Below are positions 50,602 through 59,983 of a stretch of DNA of 64,000 nucleotides, piece by piece (the first letter of the stretch is position 1; every line of letters starts with the position of its first letter). The stretch comes from Muricoccus nepalensis. Its GTDB lineage: Bacteria > Pseudomonadota > Alphaproteobacteria > Acetobacterales > Acetobacteraceae. Position numbers and translations under genes: made by a program. Location: contig NZ_RCZP01000009.1 of assembly GCF_006438825.1 (NCBI RefSeq), positions 62,001 through 126,000 on the forward strand, read 5' to 3'. The notes below the pieces were generated by a model that was given only the letters and a program-made list of their open reading frames with translations, did no database searches and had not been told where the DNA came from.

Positions 50602-51675
50602 ATGGACGCCAACGTGAAGGCCGCGCCCGGCACGCAGGATGCGGCCGTGGAGGCGAAGCGCCAGGAATTCTACGGCCGCATCGGCCACCAGAACCTCACC
50701 CCCCTCTGGCTCTCCCTCGCCGAGCTCGTCACCCCCGAGCCCCGCAGCGCCTGCCGCCCGGCGAGCTGGCGCTTCGACGAGATCCGCGCGGCCATGATGG
50801 AGGCCGGAACCCTCATCACCGCCAAGGAGGCCGAGCGCCGTGTCCTCGTGCTCGAGAACCCGGGTCTGCGCGGCCAGTCCCGCATCACCACCTCCCTCTA
50901 CGCCGGCGTGCAGCTCGTCCTGCCCGGCGAGGTCGCGCCCGCCCACCGTCACTCGCAGACGGCGCTACGCTTCGTGCTCGAGGGCGGCGGCGCCTACACC
51001 GCCGTGAACGGCGAGCGCACGATCATGCAGGAGGGCGACTTCATCATCACGCCCCCCATGGCCTGGCACGACCACGGCAACGAGAGCGACCGGCCGATCT
51101 TCTGGCTCGACGGCCTCGACGTCCCGCTCGTGCAGTTCCTCGATGCCTCCTTCGCCGAGCACCTCGACCAGGACGAGCAGCCCGTCACGCGCCCCCTCGG
51201 CGACAGCGACGCGCGCTACGGCGCGAACCTCCTGCCCGTGGACCACAAGGCGGGCGGCGGCAGCTCCCCCGTCTTCAACTACCCCTACGCCCGCACGCGC
51301 GACGCGCTGGAGCGCATGCGCCGCGCCGAGGCCTGGGACCCCTGCCACGGCCTGAAGATGCGCTACACCAACCCCATCACCGGCAACCACGCCATGGCGA
51401 CGATGGGCACCTTCATCCAGCTCCTGCCGAAGGGCTTCTCCACCGCCGCCTACCGCTCCACCGACGCCACCATCTTCGTCCCGATGGAGGGCCAGGGCCG
51501 CAGCTTCATCGGCGACGACTTCGTGGTGGATTGGGGCAAGCGCGACGTCTTCGTCGTCCCCTCCTGGAAGAAGGTCCGCCACGAGGCGGCGGAGGAGAGC
51601 GTCCTCTTCTCCTTCTCCGACCGCCCCGTGCAGGAGGCGCTGCACCTCTGGCGCGAGGACCGCGGCAACGCCTGA
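50602..51675 (+). CDS. Gentisate 1,2-dioxygenase
   Basis: 357 aa bicupin Fe(II) enzyme opening gentisate to maleylpyruvate. The N-terminal cupin has the metal-binding histidines in APAHRHSQTALRFVLEG and the second cluster in PMAWHDHGNES; a second, degenerate cupin follows (about 240-350). AGAGGAGG precedes the ATG. It is the second step after the divergent hydroxylase. The following step (maleylpyruvate isomerase or hydrolase, then fumarylpyruvate hydrolase) is not in the window. Confidence 0.95.
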   Translation: MDANVKAAPGTQDAAVEAKRQEFYGRIGHQNLTPLWLSLAELVTPEPRSACRPASWRFDEIRAAMMEAGTLITAKEAERRVLVLENPGLRGQSRITTSLYAGVQLVLPGEVAPAHRHSQTALRFVLEGGGAYTAVNGERTIMQEGDFIITPPMAWHDHGNESDRPIFWLDGLDVPLVQFLDASFAEHLDQDEQPVTRPLGDSDARYGANLLPVDHKAGGGSSPVFNYPYARTRDALERMRRAEAWDPCHGLKMRYTNPITGNHAMATMGTFIQLLPKGFSTAAYRSTDATIFVPMEGQGRSFIGDDFVVDWGKRDVFVVPSWKKVRHEAAEESVLFSFSDRPVQEALHLWREDRGNA

Positions 51676-51698
51676 GGCGCCGCGAGACGGGCCGGGGG

Positions 51699-52661
51699 CT
51701 ACTCCGGCTCGATCCGCGCCACCTGCGCCATCTGCCCGCTGCGCACGTCCTCGGTGGCGATGAAGCGGGCGAAGGTGGCGCGGTCCTCCGTCACCGGCTC
51801 CGCGCCCTGCTCGGCGATGCGGGCGCGGATCTCGGGCTCGCGCGAGATCGCCTGCACCGCCGCGTTCACGCGGTCCGCCTCGGCGTCGGGCAGGCCCTTC
51901 GGCGCCCACATCGCGTACCACAGCGTGAAGTCGAGCGAGGGCATCCCCTGCTCCACGATCGTCGGGATCGCCGGCGCGCGGGGGGAGCGCCGCGGCCCCA
52001 TGATGGCAAAGGCGCGCAGCCGCCCCTCCTCGATCTGTGGCAGCGCCGAGCCGAGCGGCGCCACCATCAGCGCCGTGTTGCCCGAGATCACGTCCGTCAG
52101 CGCCGGCGCCGTGCCGCGATAGGTGACGATAAGGCTTTCGAGCCCCGCCTCGCGCTTGAAGCCCTCGGTCGCGAGATGCCCCATGGAGCCGAGGCCGGAG
52201 TTGGCGAAGGTGAAGCCGTCCGGCCGCGCCTTCATCGCCGGGATCAGCGCGGCGACCCCGCCCTCGGGCGTCGCGCGCGGGTTGCCCACCAGCACCATCG
52301 GCGCCGTTGCCAGGCGCGAGATCGGCGTGAAGTCCGCCACGGGGTCGTAGGGCACCGCCTTCATCACCCGCTTCGCCATGAGCTGGATGTCGGCGTTGAC
52401 GAGATAGGTCAGCCCGTCCGGCGCCGAGCGCGCGACCTCCGCCGCGCCGAGCGTGTTGTTCGCGCCCGAGCGGTTCTCCACCACCCAGGTGGTGCCCAAC
52501 ACGTCCCCCAGGCGCGAGGCGTAGATCCGCCCGATGACGTCGATCGCCCCGCCCGGCGCGGCCGGGACGACGAGCCGCACCGGCCGCCGCTGCGCGCGCG
52601 CGACGCCGGGAAGGCCGAGCAGCAGGGCCGCGGCCCCAAGGTGGCGGCGACGGATGCCCAT
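51699..52661 (-). CDS. Tripartite tricarboxylate transporter (Bug/TctC) substrate-binding protein
   Basis: 320 aa periplasmic receptor with an Arg-rich signal (GIRRRHLGAAALLLGLPGVARA). Bug-family landmarks are VRLVVPAAPGGAIDVIGR, VVENRSGANNTLGAAEVA and TFANSGLGSMGHLATEGF. Such receptors often lack an adjacent TctAB membrane pair, as here. GGAGGGG precedes the ATG, 14 bases after the aldolase-family stop, so the two are co-transcribed. Ligand probably a carboxylate related to the neighbouring catabolic genes. Confidence 0.9.
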   Translation of the reverse strand: MGIRRRHLGAAALLLGLPGVARAQRRPVRLVVPAAPGGAIDVIGRIYASRLGDVLGTTWVVENRSGANNTLGAAEVARSAPDGLTYLVNADIQLMAKRVMKAVPYDPVADFTPISRLATAPMVLVGNPRATPEGGVAALIPAMKARPDGFTFANSGLGSMGHLATEGFKREAGLESLIVTYRGTAPALTDVISGNTALMVAPLGSALPQIEEGRLRAFAIMGPRRSPRAPAIPTIVEQGMPSLDFTLWYAMWAPKGLPDAEADRVNAAVQAISREPEIRARIAEQGAEPVTEDRATFARFIATEDVRSGQMAQVARIEPE

Positions 52662-52675
52662 GCCCGGCCCCTCCT

Positions 52676-53413
52676 CTAGATGCCGCCGTAGCCGGCGCGC
52701 GCCCGCCAGTAGCTCCAGGCGCGGTCGAGCGGCCGCTCGCCCATCAGCATCTCGGCGGTCATCCGGGTCTCGCCCTCGGTCAGGTAGCGGGGCTTGCCCA
52801 TGGCCATGGCGCGGGACTGCAACTCCGCGTTGTCCTTCATGCGCACGGAGACGAAGACCACCGCGGGCAGGGACTGCGCCGCGCAGGCGGCGCCGTGGTT
52901 GCGCAGCAGCACCGAGGTCCCGCCACCGAGCGCCCGCGCCAGGCTGTCGGCCTTCGGCACGTCGTCGATGAGCATGTTGGTGTCGCCGAACTCGTCCCGG
53001 CTGTCCCAGACCGGCACCGGCCCGCCGAGCACGGAAGCCATGTGGAACACCGGCCGCAGCGGCACGTCGTCCACCACCGTGTAGGGCAGCACCGCCGGCG
53101 AGTGGTGGTGCACCGTCGCCTGCACGTCGGGGCGCGCCGCGAAGATCCGCGCGTGCAGCACGCTCTCGAGGTAGGGCCGCAGCCCCTTGGGATCGACCGG
53201 CACGCCGTCGAGCGTGAACTCCAGCAGGTCGTCCCGGGTGACGATCTCGGGCGAGCGGGAGCGGGACACGAAGAAGCGGTCCGCGCGCCCGGGATGCCGC
53301 ACGGCGACATGCCCGAAATCGTCCAGCACCCCCTCGTGCGCGAGGATGCGGTTGGCGATCACGAGATCGCCGAGCACGCCGTGCAGGTCCTGCGTCAAGC
53401 CGTCGCCTCCCAT
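52676..53413 (-). CDS. Class II aldolase/adducin-family protein
   Basis: 245 aa. Zinc-ligand histidines are seen in VQATVHHHSPAVLPY and the later LRNHGAA; the acidic catalytic residue region reads FTLDGVPVDPKG. Family members are fuculose-phosphate-type aldolases, sugar-acid epimerases or decarboxylases. Context with a Bug receptor suggests metabolism of an organic acid. Start: ATG of MGGDGLTQD. Divergent from a MarR regulator across 182 bases. Confidence 0.87.
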   Translation of the reverse strand: MGGDGLTQDLHGVLGDLVIANRILAHEGVLDDFGHVAVRHPGRADRFFVSRSRSPEIVTRDDLLEFTLDGVPVDPKGLRPYLESVLHARIFAARPDVQATVHHHSPAVLPYTVVDDVPLRPVFHMASVLGGPVPVWDSRDEFGDTNMLIDDVPKADSLARALGGGTSVLLRNHGAACAAQSLPAVVFVSVRMKDNAELQSRAMAMGKPRYLTEGETRMTAEMLMGERPLDRAWSYWRARAGYGGI

Positions 53414-53520
53414 CCTCTGCCGGATCGTGCCCCAGGTCGCACCCTGGATCCGCAACCTGGATCGTGCGCGGGGCCTTGCCGGGCCGGGAGGAGCGGTCGC
53501 GCGGCCCTCCCCATTCTTGT

Positions 53521-53544
53521 TGAAAGGCAGTATGCGGTCTTTCA
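53521..53544. promoter_or_regulatory. Candidate operator between aldolase-family gene and marR
   Basis: TGAAAG and CTTTCA form 6-bp inverted arms with a 12-base spacer, in a comparatively AT-rich patch of the divergent region. MarR proteins commonly bind such sites and repress both genes. It is 52 bases before the marR ATG. Confidence 0.45.
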
Positions 53545-53595
53545 GCATGCCGTCAATCGGCCGCCCGATCCCCTCCCGCCACGGAGCCCGCCCCG

Positions 53596-54054
53596 ATGCA
53601 CGACCTCTACGCCATGCCCGGGCACCTCATCCGCCGCGCCCAGCAGATCTCCGGCGCCCTCTTCGCCGAGGAGGCCGGCGCGCACGAGCTCACCTCCGTG
53701 CAGTTCGCCGCCCTCTACGCCATCCGCGAGAACCCGGAGGTGGACGCGACGCGGCTCTCGGCCCTCATCGCCTTCGACCGCTCCACCCTCGGCGGCGTGC
53801 TCGAGCGGCTGGAGGCCAAGGGATGGATCGGGCGCAGCCACGCCGAGGGCGACCGCCGCGCGAAGCGCCTCCGCCTCACCGCGGAGGGCGCCGCCCTCCT
53901 CCGCCGCGTCGAGCCCGCGGTCCGGCGCGTGCAGGACCGCCTCCTCGCCCCCCTCTCCCCCGCGGACCGCGTCACCTTCATGCGCCTCCTCGCCCAACTC
54001 GCGGAGGTGCACAACGAGGTGACGCCCGCCCCGCTCCGCCGCGCCGCGGGGTAG
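53596..54054 (+). CDS. MarR-family transcriptional regulator
   Basis: 152 aa winged-helix protein. The recognition helix lies in ATRLSALIAFDRSTLGGVLERLEAKG and the wing in GDRRAKRLRLTAEG. It probably represses the divergent aldolase/Bug operon and perhaps the downstream dehydrogenase, responding to an aromatic or carboxylate ligand (inference from position). Confidence 0.92.
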   Translation: MHDLYAMPGHLIRRAQQISGALFAEEAGAHELTSVQFAALYAIRENPEVDATRLSALIAFDRSTLGGVLERLEAKGWIGRSHAEGDRRAKRLRLTAEGAALLRRVEPAVRRVQDRLLAPLSPADRVTFMRLLAQLAEVHNEVTPAPLRRAAG

Positions 54055-54164
54055 TCATCGCCGTCCGCCCGCGGCCCCGCGCTTGAAGCGCGCGCCCGGA
54101 TCGGGAAGAAGGCAGCCGGGATCGCGCCCGGCTCCTCGCGCGCCCGGGATGGAGGCCCAGCAGC

Positions 54165-55616
54165 ATGAGCGTTCCGATGGCCGTGGCCGCCGACGACGGT
54201 CTGGTCGAGGAGCTGGCGGGCCTCGTCGGCCGCCCGCACGTCCTCGCGCCGGGCGAGGACCACGCGCCCTACGTCGTCGATTGGCGCGGGCGCTACCACG
54301 GCAAGGCCCTCGCCGTGGTGAAGCCCGCCAGCACGGCCGAGGTCGCCGCCGTGGTCGCGCTCTGCGCCCGCCGCGGCATCGCCATCGTGCCGCAGGGGGG
54401 CAACACCGGCATGTGCGGCGCCGCCACCCCGGACGCGGAGGGACGCTCCGTCGTGCTCCGCCTCGACCGCCTGAACCGCGTCCGCGCCGTCAACCCGCTC
54501 GCGAACTCCATCACGGTCGAGGCCGGCTGCATCCTGCAGGCGATCCAGGAGGCCGCGGCCGGCGTGGACCGCCTCTTCCCCCTCAGCCTCGGCGCGGAGG
54601 GGAGCTGCCAAATCGGCGGCAACATCGCGACCAACGCCGGCGGCACCGCCGTGCTCCGCTACGGCAACACGCGCGAGCTGGTGCTGGGCCTCGAGGTCGT
54701 GCTGCCCGACGGCAGCCGGCTCGACCGGCTGCAGGGCCTCAGGAAGAATTCCAGCGGCTACGACCTGAAGCAGCTCTTCATCGGCGCTGAAGGGACCCTC
54801 GGCGTCGTCACCGCGGCCACGCTAAAGCTCTTCCCGCGCCCGCGCGTCTCGGCCCTCGCCATGGTGGCGCTGCCGGAGATCGAGGCAGCGCTGACGCTGC
54901 TGGGCCGCCTGCGCGACGCCGTCGGCGACCGCCTGACCAGCCTCGAGGCCATGTCGCGCGGCCAGGTCGAGGTGATCGCCGAGCACGTGCCCGACGTCCC
55001 CATCCCCTTCGCCCTCGAGGCGCCCTGGTACCTGCTGATCGAGCTGACGGACACGCTCGCCTCGACCAACCTCCGCACCCCGCTCGAGGAGGTGCTCGCC
55101 GCCGCCCTGGAGGAAGGTCTGGTGACGGACGCCGTCCTCGCCGAGAGCGGGGCCCAGGCCGGCGCGCTCTGGAAGATCCGCCACTCCGTCTCCGAGGGTA
55201 GCAAGCGCGCCGGCTACGTCGTCAGCCACGACAGCGTCGTGCCGATCGAGAACGCGCCGCTCTTCGCGCGCAACGTGGAGCGCCGCATCCTCGAGGAGGT
55301 GCCGGGCGCGCGCGTCGTGATGCACGGCCATGTCGGGGACGGCAACCTCCACGTCCTCGCCATCCTCGACGCGCGGCAGTTCCCGGATGCCGTCACCGCC
55401 GCGCCGGTCGCGCGCCGCATCAACGCGGTGGTCGACGACGAGACCGCGGCGCTCGGCGGCGTCATCAGCGCCGAGCACGGCATCGGCATCAGCAACCGCG
55501 ACCGCCTCGGCCGGGTGACGGACCCCGTCGAGCTCCTCCTCATGCGGCGCGTAAAGGACCTGCTCGACCCCACCGGGATCATGAACCCCGGCAAGGTGCA
55601 CCCGCCCGGCGCCTGA
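54165..55616 (+). CDS. FAD-linked 2-hydroxyacid dehydrogenase (GlcD / D-2-hydroxyglutarate dehydrogenase type)
   Basis: 483 aa. An N-terminal PCMH FAD-binding domain (VPQGGNTGMCGAATP, about 80; GGNIATNAGG, about 155) is followed by a C-terminal oxidase domain with metal-ligand histidines in MHGHVGDGNLHV and ISAEHGIG. It oxidises a D-2-hydroxyacid to a keto acid, passing electrons to a quinone, ETF or cytochrome; ETF-QO is encoded 4.4 kb downstream. Exact substrate unknown. Followed 30 bases later by a Bug receptor. Confidence 0.92.
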   Translation: MSVPMAVAADDGLVEELAGLVGRPHVLAPGEDHAPYVVDWRGRYHGKALAVVKPASTAEVAAVVALCARRGIAIVPQGGNTGMCGAATPDAEGRSVVLRLDRLNRVRAVNPLANSITVEAGCILQAIQEAAAGVDRLFPLSLGAEGSCQIGGNIATNAGGTAVLRYGNTRELVLGLEVVLPDGSRLDRLQGLRKNSSGYDLKQLFIGAEGTLGVVTAATLKLFPRPRVSALAMVALPEIEAALTLLGRLRDAVGDRLTSLEAMSRGQVEVIAEHVPDVPIPFALEAPWYLLIELTDTLASTNLRTPLEEVLAAALEEGLVTDAVLAESGAQAGALWKIRHSVSEGSKRAGYVVSHDSVVPIENAPLFARNVERRILEEVPGARVVMHGHVGDGNLHVLAILDARQFPDAVTAAPVARRINAVVDDETAALGGVISAEHGIGISNRDRLGRVTDPVELLLMRRVKDLLDPTGIMNPGKVHPPGA

Positions 55617-55646
55617 CCGGCTGCGCCCCGCCCAACGTAAAGAAAG

Positions 55647-56624
55647 ATGCCCATGAACCGCCGCACGCTCCTCGGGACCGCCCTCGGCTCCGCGCTCGCG
55701 ATCCCCGCCGCCCGCGCCCAGGCTTGGCCCACGCGCCCCGTCCGCCTGATCGTCCCCTATCCGCCGGGCGGCGCGACGGACGTGATCGCGCGCATCTACG
55801 CCGACCACATGGGCGCGACCCTCGGCCAGCCCGTCGTTATCGAAAACCGGCCGGGCGCCAGCGGCAACATCGGGATCGACGCGGTGGCGAAGGCCGCGCC
55901 CGATGGCCACACGATCGGTGCCGGCACCGTCAGCAACTTCTCCATCAACCAGTACCTCTACAAGTCCGTCCCCTACGACGTGGAGCGCGACCTCCGCCCG
56001 CTCGCGCTCGCCTGGGAGTTCCCGAACATCGCCGTCGTCGCGCCGGGCAAGGTGCCGTCGCGGACTCTGGGCGAGTTCATCGCCTGGGCGCGGGCGAAGC
56101 GCGGGGGCGTCACCTACGGCTCCACGGGGGTCGGCACCACCACCCACCTCTCCTCGGCCATGCTGTTCAGCCGCCTCGGCATTGAGGCCGTCCACGTCCC
56201 CTACCGCGGCGCGGCGCAGATCCAGCCGGCGCTGCTCGGCGGCGACATCGACTTCGCGATCGACGGCGTCGCCTCTTACCAGGGGCTCGTCGAGGCCGGG
56301 CAGATCCGCGCCCTCGCCGTCACCAGCGCGGAGCGCTGGCCGACCTTGCCGGCGGTGCCGACCATGGCCGAGGGCGGCATGGACAACTTCGTCGTCACCG
56401 TCTGGGGCGGCTTCGTGGCCCCCGCCGCCACCCCGGACGCCGTGGTCGAGCGCCTGGGCGCCGCCCTCAAGGCGACGGTCGACGACGCCTCCCAGCGGGA
56501 CCGCTTCGCCCGCGTCGGCGCGAAGCCGATCTGGACCACGCCCGCCGAGGCCGCCGCCCGCGCCGCGCGCGAGCGCCCGATGTGGCGCGAGACGATCGAG
56601 AAGTCCGGCGCCCAGGCGGACTAA
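55647..56624 (+). CDS. Tripartite tricarboxylate transporter (Bug/TctC) substrate-binding protein
   Basis: 325 aa with signal NRRTLLGTALGSALAIPAARA (twin-Arg start). The Bug-family core is seen in VRLIVPYPPGGATDVIARIY, VVIENRPGASGNIGIDAVA and TYGSTGVGTTTHLSSAMLF. An ATG two codons downstream (MNRRTLLG) is an equally good start. It probably serves uptake of the hydroxyacid used by the upstream dehydrogenase. Convergent with slt, 24 bases apart. Confidence 0.9.
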   Translation: MPMNRRTLLGTALGSALAIPAARAQAWPTRPVRLIVPYPPGGATDVIARIYADHMGATLGQPVVIENRPGASGNIGIDAVAKAAPDGHTIGAGTVSNFSINQYLYKSVPYDVERDLRPLALAWEFPNIAVVAPGKVPSRTLGEFIAWARAKRGGVTYGSTGVGTTTHLSSAMLFSRLGIEAVHVPYRGAAQIQPALLGGDIDFAIDGVASYQGLVEAGQIRALAVTSAERWPTLPAVPTMAEGGMDNFVVTVWGGFVAPAATPDAVVERLGAALKATVDDASQRDRFARVGAKPIWTTPAEAAARAARERPMWRETIEKSGAQAD

Positions 56625-56648
56625 GGGCCGGACGAGGGGCGGCCGCCC

Positions 56649-58922
56649 TCAGGACCCCCGCCCGCGCGCCACCATCCGCGCGAGCTCGTCCACCCCCAGG
56701 AAGCGCGGCGTGCTGCCGGCCGCCAGCGCGTCCAGGCTCGGCGAGGGCAGGCCGAGCCGGCTCGCGTAGATCCAGGAATAGGCGAGCACGCGCTGCACAT
56801 AGGCCCGCGTCTCGTTGAAGGGGATGCTCTCGATGAAGAGGAAGGGGTCCTCCCGGTGCCCGTTCGCGGGCATCCAGCGCGAGAGGTTCCCCGGCCCCGC
56901 GTTGTAGGCCGCGAGCAGCCGGATGAGGTTCCCCTGCACGTTCTCCTGGCCCGAGAGCTGCAGCAGGTAGCGCTGCCCGAGCTCCAGGCTGTAGCCGGGG
57001 TCGTGCAGCCGCCGGCTGGACCCGTCGCGCAGCGCGGCGTCGCCGGTGATGTAGGCGGCCGTCGCCGGCATCACCTGCATCAGCCCGCGCGCCCCGGCCG
57101 GGGAGACTGCGTCGGGGTCGAAGTTCGATTCCTGCCGCGCCAGCCCGTAGATCAGCGCCGGGTCCGCCCGCCACCCGCCCTGCGGCTCCAGCCGCGGCAC
57201 CGGGAAGCGCGCGTAGTCGCGCGGCCGCCCGTCCGCGGCCTGCGCCTGGGAGGCGAGCATCGTGGACAGCTCCGGCATCCCCGCGGCCGTCGCCGCCGCC
57301 AGCATCCCGCGGGCCAGCGCCGGGTTGCCCTGCGCCACCGACCACAGCCGGCGAAGCTCCGCCTCCGCCCGCGCCTTCTGCCCGACCTGGATCAGCGCCA
57401 GCGCCCGCCAGCCGCCGGCGGTCTCCGCCAGCACGGCGCCCTCCGCCTCCCCGGCCACGTCGCTCTCCCAGGCGAAGCCCGGCGGCAGGCCGAGCGCGCG
57501 GCGCGCGACGAGCCCGTAGAAGGTCCGCGGCTCCTGCGCGGCCTGGAGCATCCAGGGCACGTAGCCCTGCGGCCGGCGCGAGCGCACGGCGGCCCGTGCC
57601 GTCCAGAAGGCCGCGGCCGAGCGCAGCACCGCCGGCGCCGCCTCGTTGCGGGCGGCCGATTCGAAGAAGGGCAGGGCGGCCTCGTATTGCCCGAGCCCCC
57701 AGGCCGAGAGCCCGGCCAGGTAGCTCGCCTGCGCCGGCGCCCCCGCGGCCCGCGCGGCGAGAGAGGCGACGCGGAAGGCCTCCGCGTCCTTGCCGGAGGT
57801 GAAGAGCGCCGAGGCCACGTCCGTCTGCAGCGCCGCCGCATAGGCCGGGGTTATGCCGCGCGTGCCGGCGATGTGGCGCAGCGCCTCCGCCATCTCGCCC
57901 CGCCCCGCCATCTCGCGGACGGTGCGGTCGAGGGCGGGGTTGCGGGCCAGCGGCGCCCGGGCCGCGGCCGGCGGCTCGCGCTCCTCCGGGGGAACCTCCT
58001 GGCCGGGGGCCGGCACCGCCTCCGCGGCGGGCTCGCCGGGCAGGGGCGGCACCTCGGCGCCCTTCGGCAGCCGGGCCACCAGCAGGGCGTGCAGCCGCGG
58101 CGCGTCCGCGTAGTCCGCGTGCTCGGCCAGCCAGGCGCGAAGCTCCGCCACCGTCGGCTCCACCCCGCCGGGCCGCCAGCGGTCCGCGAGGACGTGGCCC
58201 ATCAGCCGCCGGTCCTCCAGCCGCTCGGCCTCCCGCGCCGCCTGGGCCATGTCGCCCCGCGCCTGCAGGTCAAAGATCCGCCGCAGCCGGGCCGCCTCGG
58301 AAGGGGCGAGGGGCTGGGGCAGGCCCGCCGGCATCCGCGGCTGCGCCCCGGCGAGCGGCGTGCGGGCGAAGGAGAGGGCGATCTCCTGCGGGGTCCGCAT
58401 CTCCGGCAGCCGCCCGGAGAGGGGGCGGGAGATCGCGATCGGCTCGGGCTCGTGCGGCTCGATCATCGCCGTCCGGGCCCGCTCTGCGGGGGGCGCGCGG
58501 CCCACGGCCCGGGACGGCGCCGGCCCCGACCGCCGCGACGCCTCGGCCGCGCCCCGCCCGCCCGCCCGCGCCGGCTCCCGGCGGGAACCGTCGCGCGCCA
58601 CCCGGTGCGGCACCTCGCGGCCTGGCACCGCGCGCGCCTCCCGGCGCACTCCTTCGCGCGCCTCGCGGCGTGACGCCACCGGCGGCCGCGCGGAAGGCCT
58701 CTCCACCGGGCGGAGGGTTCCTTGCCGTGCCGGCGCGGCGCGGGTCGTGCGGTGGCTGTCGCGCGGCAAGGCCTGCTCGCGGCGCGGATGGCTCTCCGAT
58801 GCGCGCGACGGGGCAGCTTCGGCCCCGGCCCCGCACAGGGCGAGGGCCAGCAGCAGAACCAGCCATGCCGCGCGCTGTCGCCGGGGGGGACGGCGATCGA
58901 GCCCGGGGGGGGAAGCTCGCAT
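56649..58922 (-). CDS. slt: Soluble lytic murein transglycosylase (Slt70-like)
   Basis: 757 aa. An N-terminal signal (AAWLVLLLALALCGAGAEA) is followed by a long Arg/Pro-rich low-complexity linker (about 40-165), a helical superhelix U/L-like domain with TPR-like repeats (about 190-560) and the SLT domain. The catalytic Glu598 is in ARQESNFDP, with GARGLMQVMPATA and AYNAGPGNL. It cleaves peptidoglycan to 1,6-anhydro products in the periplasm. The unusually long basic linker is the only odd feature. Confidence 0.93.
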   Translation of the reverse strand: MRASPPGLDRRPPRRQRAAWLVLLLALALCGAGAEAAPSRASESHPRREQALPRDSHRTTRAAPARQGTLRPVERPSARPPVASRREAREGVRREARAVPGREVPHRVARDGSRREPARAGGRGAAEASRRSGPAPSRAVGRAPPAERARTAMIEPHEPEPIAISRPLSGRLPEMRTPQEIALSFARTPLAGAQPRMPAGLPQPLAPSEAARLRRIFDLQARGDMAQAAREAERLEDRRLMGHVLADRWRPGGVEPTVAELRAWLAEHADYADAPRLHALLVARLPKGAEVPPLPGEPAAEAVPAPGQEVPPEEREPPAAARAPLARNPALDRTVREMAGRGEMAEALRHIAGTRGITPAYAAALQTDVASALFTSGKDAEAFRVASLAARAAGAPAQASYLAGLSAWGLGQYEAALPFFESAARNEAAPAVLRSAAAFWTARAAVRSRRPQGYVPWMLQAAQEPRTFYGLVARRALGLPPGFAWESDVAGEAEGAVLAETAGGWRALALIQVGQKARAEAELRRLWSVAQGNPALARGMLAAATAAGMPELSTMLASQAQAADGRPRDYARFPVPRLEPQGGWRADPALIYGLARQESNFDPDAVSPAGARGLMQVMPATAAYITGDAALRDGSSRRLHDPGYSLELGQRYLLQLSGQENVQGNLIRLLAAYNAGPGNLSRWMPANGHREDPFLFIESIPFNETRAYVQRVLAYSWIYASRLGLPSPSLDALAAGSTPRFLGVDELARMVARGRGS

Positions 58923-59052
58923 GGAGGGTCGGCGTTAAGCGCCGGGGCCGGGCGGGGCAACCCGCGAGCGCGTGATGCCCGGCCCCCCGGCGCGTGAATC
59001 AAAGGCTTGGCCGCGCGCCGCCGTTCACGTTCCGGTCACTGGTAACGCGGCG

Positions 59053-59883
59053 TTATGGAATCGGCGCCCCGTCCAGGGCCCGCCGCAGCAGCCGCAGGTC
59101 CGTCCAGGCCTCCCGCTTGGCCGCGGGCTGGCGCAGCAGGTAGGCGGGATGGAGCGTGGCCAGGGTCGGCACCGGGCCGAGCCCCGGCACCTCCAGGCTG
59201 TGCCACTTCCCCCGCAGCCGGGTGATCCCCTCGTTACGCCGCAGCAGCGCCTTCGCGGCCGTGCCGCCCAGCAGCACGATGTGGCGCGGCCGCACCAGCG
59301 CCAGGTGCCGCAGGACGAAGGGCGTGAAGACGTTCATCTCCGCGTCCGTCGGCGTGCGGTTCCCCGGCGGCCGCCAGGGAAGGATGTTCGTGAGGTAGGC
59401 GTTCCGCGCCCGCTCCACGCCGATGCTCGCCAGCATCCGGTCCAGCAGCCGGCCGGACACCCCGACGAAGGGCTTGCCCTGCCGGTCCTCGTCCGCCCCC
59501 GGCGCCTCCCCGACCAGCACCAGCCCCGAATCGGCGACCCCGTCGGCGAGGACGAGGTTCCCCGCCGTCTCCCGCAGCGGGTGCTCGAGGGCGGCCAGCG
59601 CGGCCCGCAGCGTCTCCAGGCTGTCGGCCCCCGCCGCCAGCTCCCCCGCCCGGCGGGAGGCGGGGGCGAAGGCCGCAGCGGGCGCGAGGACCGGGGTGGG
59701 GCGGGACGGCGCCGCCCGCGCGGCCGGGGCCGCCGCCGGCAGGGCGGCCGGGACAGCCGCGGCCGGCGCCCGCGCGCGGGTGCGGTCCTGCGGCGCCTCC
59801 TCCAGCGCCTCGTCGGCGCCCCAGGCGATCTGCAGCTCCAGCGCGGCGAGCAGGGCCGCGGTCTCGGCCTGGTCAAGCTCCAT
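59053..59883 (-). CDS. Type 4-like uracil-DNA glycosylase without Fe-S cysteines
   Basis: 276 aa. An Ala/Pro-rich N-terminal 85 residues is followed by a UDG domain with motif 1 [30 protein letters not shown] and motif 2 [13 protein letters not shown]. Canonical family 4 enzymes bind [4Fe-4S] with four cysteines. The equivalents here are not Cys (EHPLRE for CxxC, LPWRPP for the Cys before RPP, NVFTPF for CxPF). It likely still removes uracil from DNA, with a structure not dependent on a cluster. Divergent from ETF-QO. Confidence 0.87.
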   Translation of the reverse strand: MELDQAETAALLAALELQIAWGADEALEEAPQDRTRARAPAAAVPAALPAAAPAARAAPSRPTPVLAPAAAFAPASRRAGELAAGADSLETLRAALAALEHPLRETAGNLVLADGVADSGLVLVGEAPGADEDRQGKPFVGVSGRLLDRMLASIGVERARNAYLTNILPWRPPGNRTPTDAEMNVFTPFVLRHLALVRPRHIVLLGGTAAKALLRRNEGITRLRGKWHSLEVPGLGPVPTLATLHPAYLLRQPAAKREAWTDLRLLRRALDGAPIP

Positions 59884-59983
59884 GCCCCCGGTATCGCCCC
59901 CCGGCGGGCCTTCGTGCAATGGCATGGGGTTACAGCCGGCCCGGGGCGACGCTACATCCCGGTCAATCTCAGGAGGAGCCCCC

